Assembly (NCBI GenBank): GCA_913055655.1
Contig: CAJXKA010000004.1
Span: 124,001-188,000, forward strand
Length of the DNA stretch: 64,000 bases
Source: an uncultured Oceanospirillales bacterium
GTDB taxonomy: Bacteria > Pseudomonadota > Gammaproteobacteria > Xanthomonadales > SZUA-36
Direction of reading: 5' to 3'
Position 1 is the stretch's first letter. Each line of letters starts with the position of its first letter. Positions 27,315-35,354 of the stretch are shown here, piece by piece. Below the pieces are notes generated by a model. The model saw only the letters and a list, made by a program, of their open reading frames with translations. It was not told the DNA's origin and did no database searches. A program made the translations under genes and the position numbers.

Positions 27315-28310
27315 TCAGCGGGTTGCACTGTTGCGATCCCATGAAACGAACCGCTGGAGCGTCAGCATGCCGCGATCCAGCAGGAAACCGATGAAGCCGA
27401 TGACAATGGCGGCGGTCAGGATGCGGCCCAGCGACTCGGAACTGCCGTTCTGGAACTCGTCCCAGACGAATTTGCCCAGGCCCGGGTTCTGCGCCAGCAT
27501 CTCGGCCGCGATCAGCACCATCCAGGCAATGCCGATGGACAGGCGCATGCCGGTGAAAATGGCCGGCACGGCCGCGGGCAGCACGATCCGCCGCACGTGC
27601 GTCAGCGGCGGCAGGCTCAGCACCCGGCTGACGTTCACCAGGTCCTGGCTGATCGAGGCCACGCCGACGGCCGTGTTGATCAGCATCGGCCACAGGCAGC
27701 ACAGCGTGACGGTAATCATCGAGTTCAGGAACGACTTCGGCACCAGCGGGTCCTCGCTGACGTAAAGCGCACTCACCACCATGGTCACCAGCGGCAACCA
27801 GGCCAGCGGCGAGATCGGCTTGAGCACCTGGATCACCGGGTTGACCGCCGTGTACAGGGTCTCGCTCAGGCCGATGGCGATACCGAATGGAATGGCCACA
27901 AGGGCCGCCAGCAAAAAGCCGCACATGACGGTGATGAGGCTGGTCCGGACCTGGTCGAAAAAGGTTTCCTTGCCGGTGTAATCGCGGATCTTCGGCTCAT
28001 ACGACGGGTCCTGCGCCACGCGTTCGGCGTTGCGCTGTTCCTGTCGCTCGTAGAACGCCTCCGCCTTCTCGCGCTCGGCACGGTGTTCGTCGTACAGCGA
28101 CACGAACTGCTGCGCCACGGTCGCCGGCCCGGGGAATTGCCCCAGCGAAGTGTCAATGTTGCGGGCCGCCAGCGACCAGGCGCCGAGGAACAGCACGATG
28201 CCCAGCAGCGGCACCACGACGTTCTTCAGCCCGATGGACATCACGCGGCGGACCGGCGCCGGCAGTGACGAGACGCCGGTGGCGCGGGATAGGGTGATGG
28301 TCTTGCCCAT
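27315..28310 (-). CDS. nrtB: Nitrate ABC transporter permease
   Basis: A 331-residue inner-membrane permease with about six transmembrane helices. The N-terminal helix (about 32-48) is followed by a charged insertion rich in Glu, Arg and Gln (about residues 70-115). The BPD-transport loop that contacts the ATPase is near residues 240-265, where LPPLTHVRRIVLPAAVPAIF fits the family EAA motif region. It lies between nrtA and nrtD, each within about 35 bases. It works with NrtA and NrtD in nitrate import; cyanate or bicarbonate cannot be ruled out from this subunit alone. Confidence 0.93.
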   Translation of the reverse strand: MGKTITLSRATGVSSLPAPVRRVMSIGLKNVVVPLLGIVLFLGAWSLAARNIDTSLGQFPGPATVAQQFVSLYDEHRAEREKAEAFYERQEQRNAERVAQDPSYEPKIRDYTGKETFFDQVRTSLITVMCGFLLAALVAIPFGIAIGLSETLYTAVNPVIQVLKPISPLAWLPLVTMVVSALYVSEDPLVPKSFLNSMITVTLCCLWPMLINTAVGVASISQDLVNVSRVLSLPPLTHVRRIVLPAAVPAIFTGMRLSIGIAWMVLIAAEMLAQNPGLGKFVWDEFQNGSSESLGRILTAAIVIGFIGFLLDRGMLTLQRFVSWDRNSATR

Positions 28311-28338
28311 GTTCCGTTTCTCCTCTGGCCGGCGCCGA

Positions 28339-29718
28339 TTACAGGCGGTCGCCCGTTTTCAGGCCGATGGGGAAGCTGTCGATATACGCATTCGGCTGCG
28401 TGCCGTCGTAGGTCACGCCGTCGATAAACTCCGACTGTGGTTCGCGGTAGCCGTCCTCGGTGCCGAACTCGGGGAAATCAGCGGCGTCGGCCAGGCCTTC
28501 GTCGACCAGTGACTTCGCCGCGGCGGCATAGAGGTCCGGCCGGTAGACTTTCTCGGCCACTTCGCGGTACCAGCTGTCGGGCCGGTCCTCGTCGATCTGG
28601 CCCCAACGACGCATCTGCGTCAGGTACCAGACCGCGTCCGAGTAATAGGGATAGGTGGCGAAGTAGCGGAAGAACACGTTGAAGTCGGGGACTTCGCGAC
28701 GGTCACCCTTCTCGTATTCGAAGGTGCCCGTCATCGAGTTGGCGATGACCTCGGCATCCGCGCCCACGTACTGCGACTGCGACAGGATCTGCACCGCTTC
28801 CGGCCGGTTGGCGTTATCGTTCTCGTCCAGCCACATGGCGGCGCGGATCAGCGCGCGGGTCAGGCGCAGCGTGGTGTTCGGGTACTTCTCGGCGAACTCG
28901 GCGGTGATTCCGAACACCTTTTCCGGGTTGTTCTTCCAGATCTCGTAGTCGGTGATGACCGGCACGCCGATGCCCTTGAACACGGCCTGCTGGTTCCAGG
29001 GCTCGCCCACGCAGTAGCCGTAGATGGTGCCGGCTTCCAGCGTGGCGGGCATCTGCGGCGGCGGCGTCACGGAAAGCAGGGCCTCGGCCTGCAGTTGCCC
29101 GGAGATATCGCCCTTGTGCGGCGCGTAATAGCCCGGGTGAATGCCCCCGGCGGCCAGCCAGTAGCGCAGCTCGTAGTTATGCGTGGATACCGGGAAGACC
29201 ATGCCCATGTTGAAGGGCTTGCCCTCGGCGCGGTACTGCTCCACCACCGGTTTCAGCGCGGCGGCGCTGATGGGGTGTTCGGGCTTGCCGTCGGCACGTT
29301 TTGGCACGTGCGGCTTCATGGCGTCCCAGACGGCATTGGATACGGTAATGCCGTTGCCGTTCAGGTCCATCGAGAACGGCGTGATGATGTGCGCCTCGGT
29401 GCCGAAGCCGATGGTCGCAGCCAGCGGCTGGCCGGCCAGCATGTGGGCCCCGTCCAGGCGGCCGTCGATGACGCCGTCCAGCAGCACCTTCCAGTTGGCC
29501 TGTGCCTCGATGGTGACGTACAGCCCCTCGTCCTCGAAATAACCTTTTTCGTAGGCGATGGCGATGGGCGCCATGTCGGTCAGCTTGATGAAACCGAAGG
29601 TCAGTTCTTCTTTTTCCGGCCAGCCGAGCGACTCCGCGCGCGCGGAACCGGAACCGACTGTCATCGTGGTGGTGATTGCCAGCACGACAGCCATGAAACC
29701 ATTGCGAATTGCTTCCAT
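28339..29718 (-). CDS. nrtA: Nitrate-binding periplasmic protein
   Basis: A 459-residue NrtA/CmpA-family substrate-binding protein with a signal peptide ending near SARAES. Family segments visible are [44 protein letters not shown] and [13 protein letters not shown]. Several ATGs lie close together (29730, 29721, 29718); a GGAG ideally spaced before 29718 decides the start. It delivers nitrate to NrtB/NrtD and is a paralogue of the cytoplasmic NasS encoded just upstream, which lacks the signal. It is the first gene of the nine-gene nitrate operon. Confidence 0.94.
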   Translation of the reverse strand: MEAIRNGFMAVVLAITTTMTVGSGSARAESLGWPEKEELTFGFIKLTDMAPIAIAYEKGYFEDEGLYVTIEAQANWKVLLDGVIDGRLDGAHMLAGQPLAATIGFGTEAHIITPFSMDLNGNGITVSNAVWDAMKPHVPKRADGKPEHPISAAALKPVVEQYRAEGKPFNMGMVFPVSTHNYELRYWLAAGGIHPGYYAPHKGDISGQLQAEALLSVTPPPQMPATLEAGTIYGYCVGEPWNQQAVFKGIGVPVITDYEIWKNNPEKVFGITAEFAEKYPNTTLRLTRALIRAAMWLDENDNANRPEAVQILSQSQYVGADAEVIANSMTGTFEYEKGDRREVPDFNVFFRYFATYPYYSDAVWYLTQMRRWGQIDEDRPDSWYREVAEKVYRPDLYAAAAKSLVDEGLADAADFPEFGTEDGYREPQSEFIDGVTYDGTQPNAYIDSFPIGLKTGDRL

Positions 29719-29776
29719 CATTCTCTCCATTCACGCCGCGGATTCGATCCGACCGGCGGTGGTCAAACGAGATTGA

Positions 29777-29805
29777 CCGGCCTTGCCCTGCCTGGGGCGG
29801 GCCGG
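29777..29805 (-). terminator. Leader terminator hairpin upstream of nrtA
   Basis: On the minus strand the leader RNA can form a long GC hairpin: outer stem CCGGCC with GGCCGG, inner stem GCCC with GGGC around a CAGGCA loop. A moderately U-rich stretch follows. It lies about 20 bases after the ANTAR-type hairpin and about 60 bases before the nrtA start, the place expected for a terminator relieved by NasT. The U-tract is imperfect (TCAATCTCGTTT), so strength is uncertain. Confidence 0.7.
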
Positions 29806-29823
29806 AAGAAGCGTCTTTGCGGG

Positions 29824-29843
29824 TGGAGTCCCCATTGACTCCA
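29824..29843 (-). promoter_or_regulatory. ANTAR-type antitermination hairpin (NasT target)
   Basis: The transcribed strand reads TGGAGTC-AATGGG-GACTCCA: a perfect seven-base-pair stem closing a six-base loop with A at position 1 and G at position 4. Those are the loop bases known to be recognised by ANTAR proteins such as NasT and NasR. The characteristic downstream GCAAAGACGC stretch follows before the terminator hairpin. A partner hairpin is expected upstream; a weaker candidate with CTGGT/ACCAG arms lies at about 29855-29881, but its loop does not fit well. Confidence 0.8.
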
Positions 29844-29903
29844 TGGGTCATTCGGCTGGTGTGCGCAGGTCACGCGACCAGGCAGAATACCCGTAATGAG
29901 TGA

Positions 29904-29919
29904 TGCATAATTCGTGCCA
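29904..29919 (-). promoter_or_regulatory. Sigma54 promoter for the nitrate operon
   Basis: The minus strand reads TGGCACG-AATT-ATGCA, matching the -24/-12 consensus TGGCACG-N4-TTGCA at all but one base with exact spacing. Transcription would begin near 29893, giving a leader of about 175 bases that contains the ANTAR hairpin and terminator. A sigma54 promoter implies an activator such as NtrC. Confidence 0.85.
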
Positions 29920-30006
29920 AAAACAGGGATACTTCCTTAAATAACTGTATTTAATACGTTTCTCGAATTTGGCTCGCGCCAGGCAGTCGCCCTTCAACCC
30001 GAAATC

Positions 30007-30023
30007 GGCACCATGAAGATGCA
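30007..30023. promoter_or_regulatory. Candidate NtrC binding site upstream of the nitrate operon
   Basis: The 17 bases GGCACC-ATGAA-GATGCA match the NtrC consensus TGCACC-N5-GGTGCA with one mismatch in each half and correct spacing. The site lies about 100 bases upstream of the sigma54 promoter at 29904-29919, a normal enhancer distance. It sits just beyond the nasS stop codon. Confidence 0.6.
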
Positions 30024-30039
30024 CGCTGGTGCACCCGGG

Positions 30040-31323
30040 TCACCACGATCGTGCAGCCAGGCGGGGGCCGGGCGGCGTGTCAGCCGCTTCCAGGAGCGCC
30101 TGGTCGGAGCGCCGTTCACGCTCAATCGTGGCTTCCAGTCGCCGGGGCTCGAAGGTCTCGCCGTCGATAAACCGGTCCGGGCCCAGTGTCAGTCCACCGG
30201 AGTCATAAGGCGTCCCGTGTCCGCCCTCGTCCTTGCAGTCGAGCCGGGGGCAGCCCACCCCGAGGTCCTCGGCCGCGCGCCGGTACGCATCCGGGCGATA
30301 GACCTCGTTGGCCGTGGCGCGAATATCGGTATCGGCGGGAATATGACCCCAGCGAACCATCTGCGACAGGAACCACTGGGCGTGTGACCGCCATGGGTAG
30401 TTCGCGGCGTAACGACTGAAAACGTGAAAATCCGGCACCGCGCGGCGCGGCGCGTCGAGCGTCGGGGCGATTTCACCCGCCAGTGAGTGCCGCAACACCT
30501 CGGACGGGACATCAACATACTCAGGGCGCGCCAGCAACGACGCCAGGTCGTCCAGGTTGTCGGGGTTTTCGACCCAGCGCCCGGCCTCGATCATGGCCAT
30601 CAGCAGGTGGTGGTGCGCGGCCTCGTTCCCGGCCAGCCAGTCACGGCGAACGGCCAGGACTTTTTCCGGCATGTTGTGATGAACATCGAAGCTGGTCAGC
30701 ATGATCCGGCCGGCGCCTTCCTGCTGCGCGCGGTGGTTCCAGGGCTCGCCGACGCAACAACCGTCCACGAGACCGCTCGAGAGCGCTTCCACCATGCGGG
30801 GCGGCGGAATGATGACCATGCGCACATCGTGGTCAGGGTGAATTCCACAGGCCGCGAGCCAGTAGCGCAGGGCATAGGCGTGCGTCGCGGTCAGGTACAC
30901 GCTGGCGAAACAGAGCCGGCGTTTACCCAGAGACCGGCGGCGCGCGACCAGTTTCGCCAGCGCCCGGCCGATGTCCATCGGCGCGGCATTCGGCTCCAGC
31001 CCCGTCGACTGGCGCAGGTCGTGGACCAGGCTTTCGGACAGGGTGATGGCATTGCCATTCAGGCTCATCACCAGTGCCGTTGACAACGGCATTGGCGCAT
31101 GGGTCGCCCCCAGCGACAGTGACAGCGGCATCGTCGCCAGCATCTGGGCGCCGTCGATGCGCTCGGTCTGCACCTTGTCCCGAACGCTGGCCCAGGAGCT
31201 CTCCCGCGACAATGTCACGTCCAGCCCGTGTCGCTCGAAGAAGCCGAGTTCACGGGCGACGACCAGCGGCGCGGCGTCGGTCAGGGGCAGGAAGGCAAGT
31301 CGCAGTTTCATGGTCGCGGTCAT
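30040..31323 (-). CDS. nasS: Cytoplasmic nitrate sensor NasS
   Basis: A 427-residue NrtA-like protein without a signal peptide: it begins MTATMKLRLAFLPLTDAAPLVVARELGFFERHGLDV-like, directly with the ligand-binding fold. Shared family segments include DGAQMLATMPL, MSLNGNAITLSE and DGCCVGEPWN, closely parallel to NrtA. In characterised NasS/NasT systems NasS sequesters NasT until nitrate or nitrite binds. Its start overlaps the nasT stop (ATGA), so the two are coupled. The lack of export, with nasT next to it, makes NasS a firm call over a second transporter subunit. Confidence 0.9.
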   Translation of the reverse strand: MTATMKLRLAFLPLTDAAPLVVARELGFFERHGLDVTLSRESSWASVRDKVQTERIDGAQMLATMPLSLSLGATHAPMPLSTALVMSLNGNAITLSESLVHDLRQSTGLEPNAAPMDIGRALAKLVARRRSLGKRRLCFASVYLTATHAYALRYWLAACGIHPDHDVRMVIIPPPRMVEALSSGLVDGCCVGEPWNHRAQQEGAGRIMLTSFDVHHNMPEKVLAVRRDWLAGNEAAHHHLLMAMIEAGRWVENPDNLDDLASLLARPEYVDVPSEVLRHSLAGEIAPTLDAPRRAVPDFHVFSRYAANYPWRSHAQWFLSQMVRWGHIPADTDIRATANEVYRPDAYRRAAEDLGVGCPRLDCKDEGGHGTPYDSGGLTLGPDRFIDGETFEPRRLEATIERERRSDQALLEAADTPPGPRLAARSW

Positions 31324-31922
31324 CCGTTCTGGTGCTGGCGCGCCGGTTCCGGCAGGGCATTGAGCATGGCGATGACATTGCCCGCCGCCTGGCTGATGGA
31401 AATTCGCTGGTTCATGGCCAGCTGTTGCAACGCACGATGCGCATCCTGTTCGCTCAGGCCCTGGCGCGACACCAGCAGCGACTTCGCCTTGTCCACCAGT
31501 TTGCGATTCTTCAGCGCCGTTCGGGCTTCCTGCAATTCGTCGCGCATGTGACGGAACTGCTCAAACCGGAGCGAAGCCTCGTCGAGCACCCGCTGCAGGT
31601 CGCCGGGATCGATATCATCGGTGACATAGGCGCTGACGCCCGCGTCGATGGCGCGGGCAATTGAATCGCGGTCGCTGGCGCCGGCATACATCACCACCGG
31701 GCAGGGCCGCTTGTGCATCAGGAAACGGACGTCTTCGATGGTGTCCCGGTCGGGTGACTGCATGTCCGCCAGCACCACGTCGGGGGCCAGCAGGTCGAGT
31801 CGCTCCAGGATGTCGCGTGACGACGTCAGCACCGCGATCACCTCGTGGCCCTGTTCGCTCAGCGCGCGTTTCAGCAATTCCGCGCGCAAATCCATGTGAT
31901 CGACGAGTATGACCCGCAGCAT
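31320..31922 (-). CDS. nasT: ANTAR-domain antiterminator NasT
   Basis: A 200-residue NasT. The frame is open upstream to 32129, but the ATG at 31922 starts the receiver domain (LRVILVDHMDLRAELLKRAL). The N-terminal receiver-like domain contains DVVLADMQSPD near residue 54. A coiled linker (about 115-135) leads to the RNA-binding ANTAR domain (about 135-190) with KAKSLLVSRQGLSEQDAHRAL. NasT binds paired hexaloop hairpins to prevent leader termination of nitrate genes; a suitable hairpin is present at 29824-29843. It is coupled to nasS and transcribed from its own sigma54-type promoter. Confidence 0.92.
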   Translation of the reverse strand: MLRVILVDHMDLRAELLKRALSEQGHEVIAVLTSSRDILERLDLLAPDVVLADMQSPDRDTIEDVRFLMHKRPCPVVMYAGASDRDSIARAIDAGVSAYVTDDIDPGDLQRVLDEASLRFEQFRHMRDELQEARTALKNRKLVDKAKSLLVSRQGLSEQDAHRALQQLAMNQRISISQAAGNVIAMLNALPEPARQHQNG

Positions 31923-31982
31923 TGTCCTGTTCTTTTCGCGCCGGCCCGGGCCGGACTGATGTCGTTGTGCCTGGGTAGTTAA

Positions 31983-31998
31983 AGCAAAATGCGGGCCA
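31983..31998 (-). promoter_or_regulatory. Sigma54 promoter for nasT-nasS
   Basis: The minus strand reads TGGCCCG-CATT-TTGCT, matching TGGCACG-N4-TTGCW with a single change (A to C) and correct spacing. It lies 60 bases before the nasT ATG. Confidence 0.8.
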
Positions 31999-32049
31999 AG
32001 CCTGGAACCGCACCAGCACTGGCCCATGCCCCGTCCGCGAGCGTCCCCG

Positions 32050-32066
32050 TGCACCATCCGGGGGCA
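32050..32066. promoter_or_regulatory. Candidate NtrC binding site upstream of nasT
   Basis: The 17 bases TGCACC-ATCCG-GGGGCA match TGCACC-N5-GGTGCA with one mismatch and correct spacing. The site lies about 50 bases upstream of the nasT sigma54 promoter. Together with the site at 30007-30023 it suggests NtrC activates both nitrate transcripts. Confidence 0.65.
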
Positions 32067-32114
32067 TCCGAACGCCACCGGGTGACCACCCTTGACGCGA
32101 TCCGGGTTCTTAAT

Positions 32115-32133
32115 AATAATGATTATCATTTCT
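32115..32133. promoter_or_regulatory. Fur box
   Basis: The 19 bases AATAATGATTATCATTTCT align with the Fur consensus GATAATGATAATCATTATC at about 14 positions. The core includes a perfect 13-base palindrome AATGAT-T-ATCATT at 32118-32130. It lies 35 bases upstream of the ATG at 32168, where it would block transcription of the two small genes that follow when iron is plentiful. Confidence 0.8.
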
Positions 32134-32167
32134 AATAACCGGACGACACAGGACGAACGACACCGCG

Positions 32168-32470
32168 ATGATCACCGCTCGCGACCCGATCACCCCACCC
32201 TGGCCGCTGCGCTGCCTGCGAACCCGCAAGGGCCACCTGTTCCTGCCCTGGAACCTCGCCGCGCTGCAGGCCGTCATCGACCAGCATCCGCTGCGTGCCA
32301 GCGACTTCGAACTCGAACGGCTGGAAACGCGGCGGCTGCTGCGGGACCTGTTTGTGCTCTCGGCGCAGGAAAGCCTGGAAAGCCGGGACCGCGACAGCGT
32401 CGGCCGCCTGGCACGTTCGCTGTTGCAGCGTTACCACCGCCAGGGCGGTTCAGAATGGGTTTCTGGATGA
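32168..32470 (+). CDS. Small protein of unknown function, first gene of a Fur-boxed pair
   Basis: A 100-residue soluble-looking protein with no signal peptide or membrane segment. The N-terminal third is Pro-, Trp- and Leu-rich (PPWPLRCLRTRKGHLFLPWN), the rest charged helix ending ARSLLQRYHRQGGSEW. No domain or metal motif recognised. It follows a strong Fur box by 35 bases and its TGA overlaps the next ATG (ATGA), so the pair is likely an iron-repressed operon. I cannot assign a function. Confidence 0.65.
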   Translation: MITARDPITPPWPLRCLRTRKGHLFLPWNLAALQAVIDQHPLRASDFELERLETRRLLRDLFVLSAQESLESRDRDSVGRLARSLLQRYHRQGGSEWVSG

Positions 32471-32739
32471 GCGCGTATTCCGAAGTACGGCAGGGCGATG
32501 AACCCGAACCGCTGGACCGGATGCAGGCCGAACTGTTCGCGATGATGTACCGCTACGCCCAGGCGCCCTGCTGCGGACTGGCGCTGGCGGTGGCGGGCCA
32601 GTTACAGAAACTGCTCAACCACCCGCTGATTGCCCTGTTTCCGGAACTGCACCGCCAGTGCGCGATGCAACTGAACGGCTGGCGGGCGCGCGGCAGTTTC
32701 GTGGACAACGTCAAACCACGGGGCCGGTCGCTTCACTGA
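32467..32739 (+). CDS. Small protein of unknown function, second gene of a Fur-boxed pair
   Basis: A 90-residue protein starting at the ATG that overlaps the previous stop codon; the frame is open further upstream but that part is antiparallel noise. Predicted mainly helical: DRMQAELFAMMYRYAQAPCCGLAL-like, then a helix with HPLIALFPELHRQCAMQLNGWR. It has two adjacent Cys near residue 35 and a third near 69, together with His residues that could bind metal, but no known motif is matched. It converges on the hydrolase gene at 32759. Function unknown. Confidence 0.65.
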   Translation: MSAYSEVRQGDEPEPLDRMQAELFAMMYRYAQAPCCGLALAVAGQLQKLLNHPLIALFPELHRQCAMQLNGWRARGSFVDNVKPRGRSLH

Positions 32740-32758
32740 TGGGCCTGCAGAAACCCGA

Positions 32759-34222
32759 TCAGCGCTGGACCACCGGCTCGACAAACGCCACCAGGCGTGC
32801 TTCCACGTAAGCATGGAACGGGTTGTAGCGCAGCCGCGCCAGCAGGTCCGGCGGAATGCGCAGGGCGCCGCGTTCCCCTTTCACCGCCAGGCCGCCGATG
32901 CGAAGACCCGGCGACTCGTCGTCGCCATAAACGGGGTCGTCGGGTGGGAAAGGGATTGCCACGTGCGAGAGCGAGTAGACATTGTCCGGCCAGGCCATTC
33001 CCAGGGGAACCCGTTCAACGCCGCTTTGTCCCGCCCGCCGGGTGACGGCCTCGACCTCGCTGACTGCGCCCTCGGGCCCTTGTCGGTTGGTCACCAGGGT
33101 CACATCGAAATCGATGACAAGATCGGGAGCGACGAGGCCAAGCAAATGATCTTCCGGCGCCGCGAGGAGGTCTTCCACCCTGGCCTCGCGATTGGTATCA
33201 AACAACACCAGCTGGCTCCGCTCATCATGCACGCGATCGTAGAGCCGGTGCAGTGACGGCCCCGGCGGCACGGTATCGTCGATCACCGACTGGATGGTCA
33301 GCACCGGGGGCAGGGCCTCCAGGCGGCCGTCTTCGTGCAGCCGCGCCAGCCGCTGTTCAAGCTGTTCCAGCAGCGATTCGATCTCGTAGCCGGCACGCAC
33401 GGGAAACGAGTTGTACTTCACCGGGTCGAATTCGGGAATCACGCCGTTCCAGGCAAGGCCCGCCAGCCCCGGCACACGGGCCAGTGTTTCCATGGCCGCG
33501 CCAAGCCGCGCAATCCGGGTGACCGCCAGTGCGGGCGACAGGAACACCATTCGCTCGGGCAGGATGAATCTTGCGCCATCGTCTTCAATCGCCGAAAGCG
33601 CATGGTCCATCGCCAGCGCGGCACCGTTTGAATAACCGACCATGATGATGGGCGCGCCATCACCGAGTTCCGCCTGCACATGCTGCATCGCCAGCCGCGT
33701 CACCTTTCGCCAGTGCTGCCAGCGGGCATCGTTCAGGGCGCCGGGGTACAGGCCATGACCGGGCAGGCGCGGCGCCACGACCAGGAAGCCCATGTCGTGG
33801 AGCCGCCTGGCCACGGTGTGCAGGCTGTAGGGGGAATCAGAAAGACCGTGCAGTAACACCGCACCGCCCACGGGTTGCTGGGGCGCCAGGACGACGGCCC
33901 GGTTCCAGTCGGGATTGAACTGGCGAGCCCAGGTGGGGCTTTCCGGGCTGAAGCGCGACAATGCAGGCCAACCGTCGACCTGCTCCGCCAGCAGGGCATC
34001 GGACTTATCGATCAGCGCGGACTCACAGTCCTGCCATGCCCTGAATGAGTCCACCCGTTCACCCACGCAGGCCCTCTGAAGTTTGCCGAGCCGCATGGTG
34101 TGCCAGGGCGATAACTCGACCCGGCTGAGCCCGGCGACCTCTACCACCAGCAGGGTCACTAAGCCACCCACCAGGAACACTGCGCCGAAGGCGAGCCAGG
34201 TTTTTGTCTGCACTTTTGTCAT
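32759..34222 (-). CDS. Membrane-anchored alpha/beta hydrolase, lysophospholipase-like
   Basis: A 487-residue protein with one N-terminal transmembrane helix (about residues 9-30) and a large alpha/beta hydrolase domain. The oxyanion segment VLLHGLSDSPYSLH lies near residue 122 and the nucleophile Ser in VGYSNGAALA near 198. The likely Asp is in QSVIDDTVP. This resembles serine lysophospholipases or carboxylesterases; the substrate is unknown. The C-terminal 130 residues are longer than in minimal family members. No ribosome site precedes the ATG; instead a 52-base perfect palindrome lies 15 bases upstream. Confidence 0.8.
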   Translation of the reverse strand: MTKVQTKTWLAFGAVFLVGGLVTLLVVEVAGLSRVELSPWHTMRLGKLQRACVGERVDSFRAWQDCESALIDKSDALLAEQVDGWPALSRFSPESPTWARQFNPDWNRAVVLAPQQPVGGAVLLHGLSDSPYSLHTVARRLHDMGFLVVAPRLPGHGLYPGALNDARWQHWRKVTRLAMQHVQAELGDGAPIIMVGYSNGAALAMDHALSAIEDDGARFILPERMVFLSPALAVTRIARLGAAMETLARVPGLAGLAWNGVIPEFDPVKYNSFPVRAGYEIESLLEQLEQRLARLHEDGRLEALPPVLTIQSVIDDTVPPGPSLHRLYDRVHDERSQLVLFDTNREARVEDLLAAPEDHLLGLVAPDLVIDFDVTLVTNRQGPEGAVSEVEAVTRRAGQSGVERVPLGMAWPDNVYSLSHVAIPFPPDDPVYGDDESPGLRIGGLAVKGERGALRIPPDLLARLRYNPFHAYVEARLVAFVEPVVQR

Positions 34223-34236
34223 GGGCCCATAGTAAA

Positions 34237-34288
34237 GGGGTCAGAGTAGGGGGTCAGAGTTGTTACTCTGACCCCCTACTCTGACCCC
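34237..34288. repeat. 52 bp perfect palindrome built from GGGGTCAGAGT units
   Basis: Two 24-base arms (34237-34260 and 34265-34288) are exact inverted copies around a TGTT loop. Each arm is itself a tandem pair of the word GGGGTCAGAGT, so the word occurs four times. It lies between kdgK and the hydrolase gene on the minus strand. GGGGTCAGAGT-type ends are, to my knowledge, common in REP-like elements linked to Y1-family transposases; none is encoded in this window. It could also end kdgK transcription. Confidence 0.92.
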
Positions 34289-34319
34289 AATACTGGCGGG
34301 CCTCAAGTTGTGACCTGGA

Positions 34320-35348
34320 TCAGCGCTGCACGCGCCCTGAGCCCGAGCCCTTCATCAGGCCCTCGACCTCGGCCACGCTGACGCGGTTGAAATCGCCGTT
34401 GATGGAATGCTTCAGGCAGCTTGCTGCCACGGCGTATTCCAGCGACTGCTGGCGGTCCTCGTAGGCTTCCAGGCCGTAGATCAGCGCGCTGGCGAAGCTG
34501 TCGCCGCCGCCGACGCGGTCGATGATGTCGGTGATCTCGTAACGGCGCGACAGCTTGAAACCGTCCTTGTCACGGATGCACGCGGACCAGCCGTTGCGGT
34601 CGGCACTCTTCGATTCACGCAGCGTGATCGCGATGGTCGACATGTCGGGGTACTCTTCGAGCACTTTCGCGGAAAGGGCTTCGTACTTGGCGGTATCCAG
34701 TTCGCCGGTGCTCACATCCACGTCCACCTCGATGCCCAGCGACTTCTGGCAGTCCTCTTCGTTGGCGATGCCGACATCCACGTACTTCACCAGCTCGCGC
34801 ATCACTTCCGGCGCGGTCTTGCCGTACTTCCACAGCTTGCCGCGGAAGTTGAAGTCGCAGGAGACGATTACGCCCGCCGCCTTGGCGGCCTTGACGCATT
34901 CCAATGACAGGTCCGCCGCCGACTGGCTCAGCGCCGGCGTGATGCCGGTGATGTGCAGCCAGCGCACGCCGTCGAAGATTTTCGCGAAGTCAAAATCGCC
35001 CGGCTGGGCGTCGCAAATGGAAGAGCGCGCGCGGTCGTAAACCACCTTGGAAGCACGCTGGTTGGCGCCGGTTTCCAGGTAGTAGATGCCGACGCGGTCG
35101 CCCTGGCGGATAACGTTGGACGTATCCACGCCGAAGTAGCGCAGCTCGCGGATGGCCGCCTCGCCGATGTCGTTGTCCGGCAGCGCGGAAACAAAGCCGG
35201 CGTCCAGGCCGTAGTTGGACAGCGCGACCGCCACGTTGGCCTCGCCACCACCGAATGTGGCTTCGAACGCGGGGGACTGGAAGAAACGTTCATGCCCCGG
35301 CGTCTTCAGCCGCAGCATGATCTCGCCGAATGTCAGGTACTTCGCCAT
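34320..35348 (-). CDS. kdgK: 2-dehydro-3-deoxygluconokinase
   Basis: A 342-residue PfkB-family sugar kinase, phosphorylating 2-keto-3-deoxygluconate (KDG) to KDPG. N-terminal [18 protein letters not shown] and the substrate region [16 protein letters not shown] are visible. The catalytic anion-hole signature is [16 protein letters not shown] near residue 277, with Asp present; GGGD replaces the more usual GAGD. The KDG assignment comes from motifs plus position: eda, the next enzyme of the pathway, lies six bases upstream in the same operon. Confidence 0.92.
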   Translation of the reverse strand: MAKYLTFGEIMLRLKTPGHERFFQSPAFEATFGGGEANVAVALSNYGLDAGFVSALPDNDIGEAAIRELRYFGVDTSNVIRQGDRVGIYYLETGANQRASKVVYDRARSSICDAQPGDFDFAKIFDGVRWLHITGITPALSQSAADLSLECVKAAKAAGVIVSCDFNFRGKLWKYGKTAPEVMRELVKYVDVGIANEEDCQKSLGIEVDVDVSTGELDTAKYEALSAKVLEEYPDMSTIAITLRESKSADRNGWSACIRDKDGFKLSRRYEITDIIDRVGGGDSFASALIYGLEAYEDRQQSLEYAVAASCLKHSINGDFNRVSVAEVEGLMKGSGSGRVQR

Positions 35349-35354
35349 GTTGGA

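Noticed and set aside
30020..30033. TGCAC-N4-GTGCA perfect palindrome near the nitrate promoter as an NtrC site
   Set aside because: Canonical NtrC half-sites are separated by three more bases; the overlapping site at 30007-30023 has correct spacing and was preferred.
32009..32025. A second NtrC site (GCACC then TGGCCC) upstream of nasT
   Set aside because: The right half matches poorly; only the site at 32050-32066 was kept.
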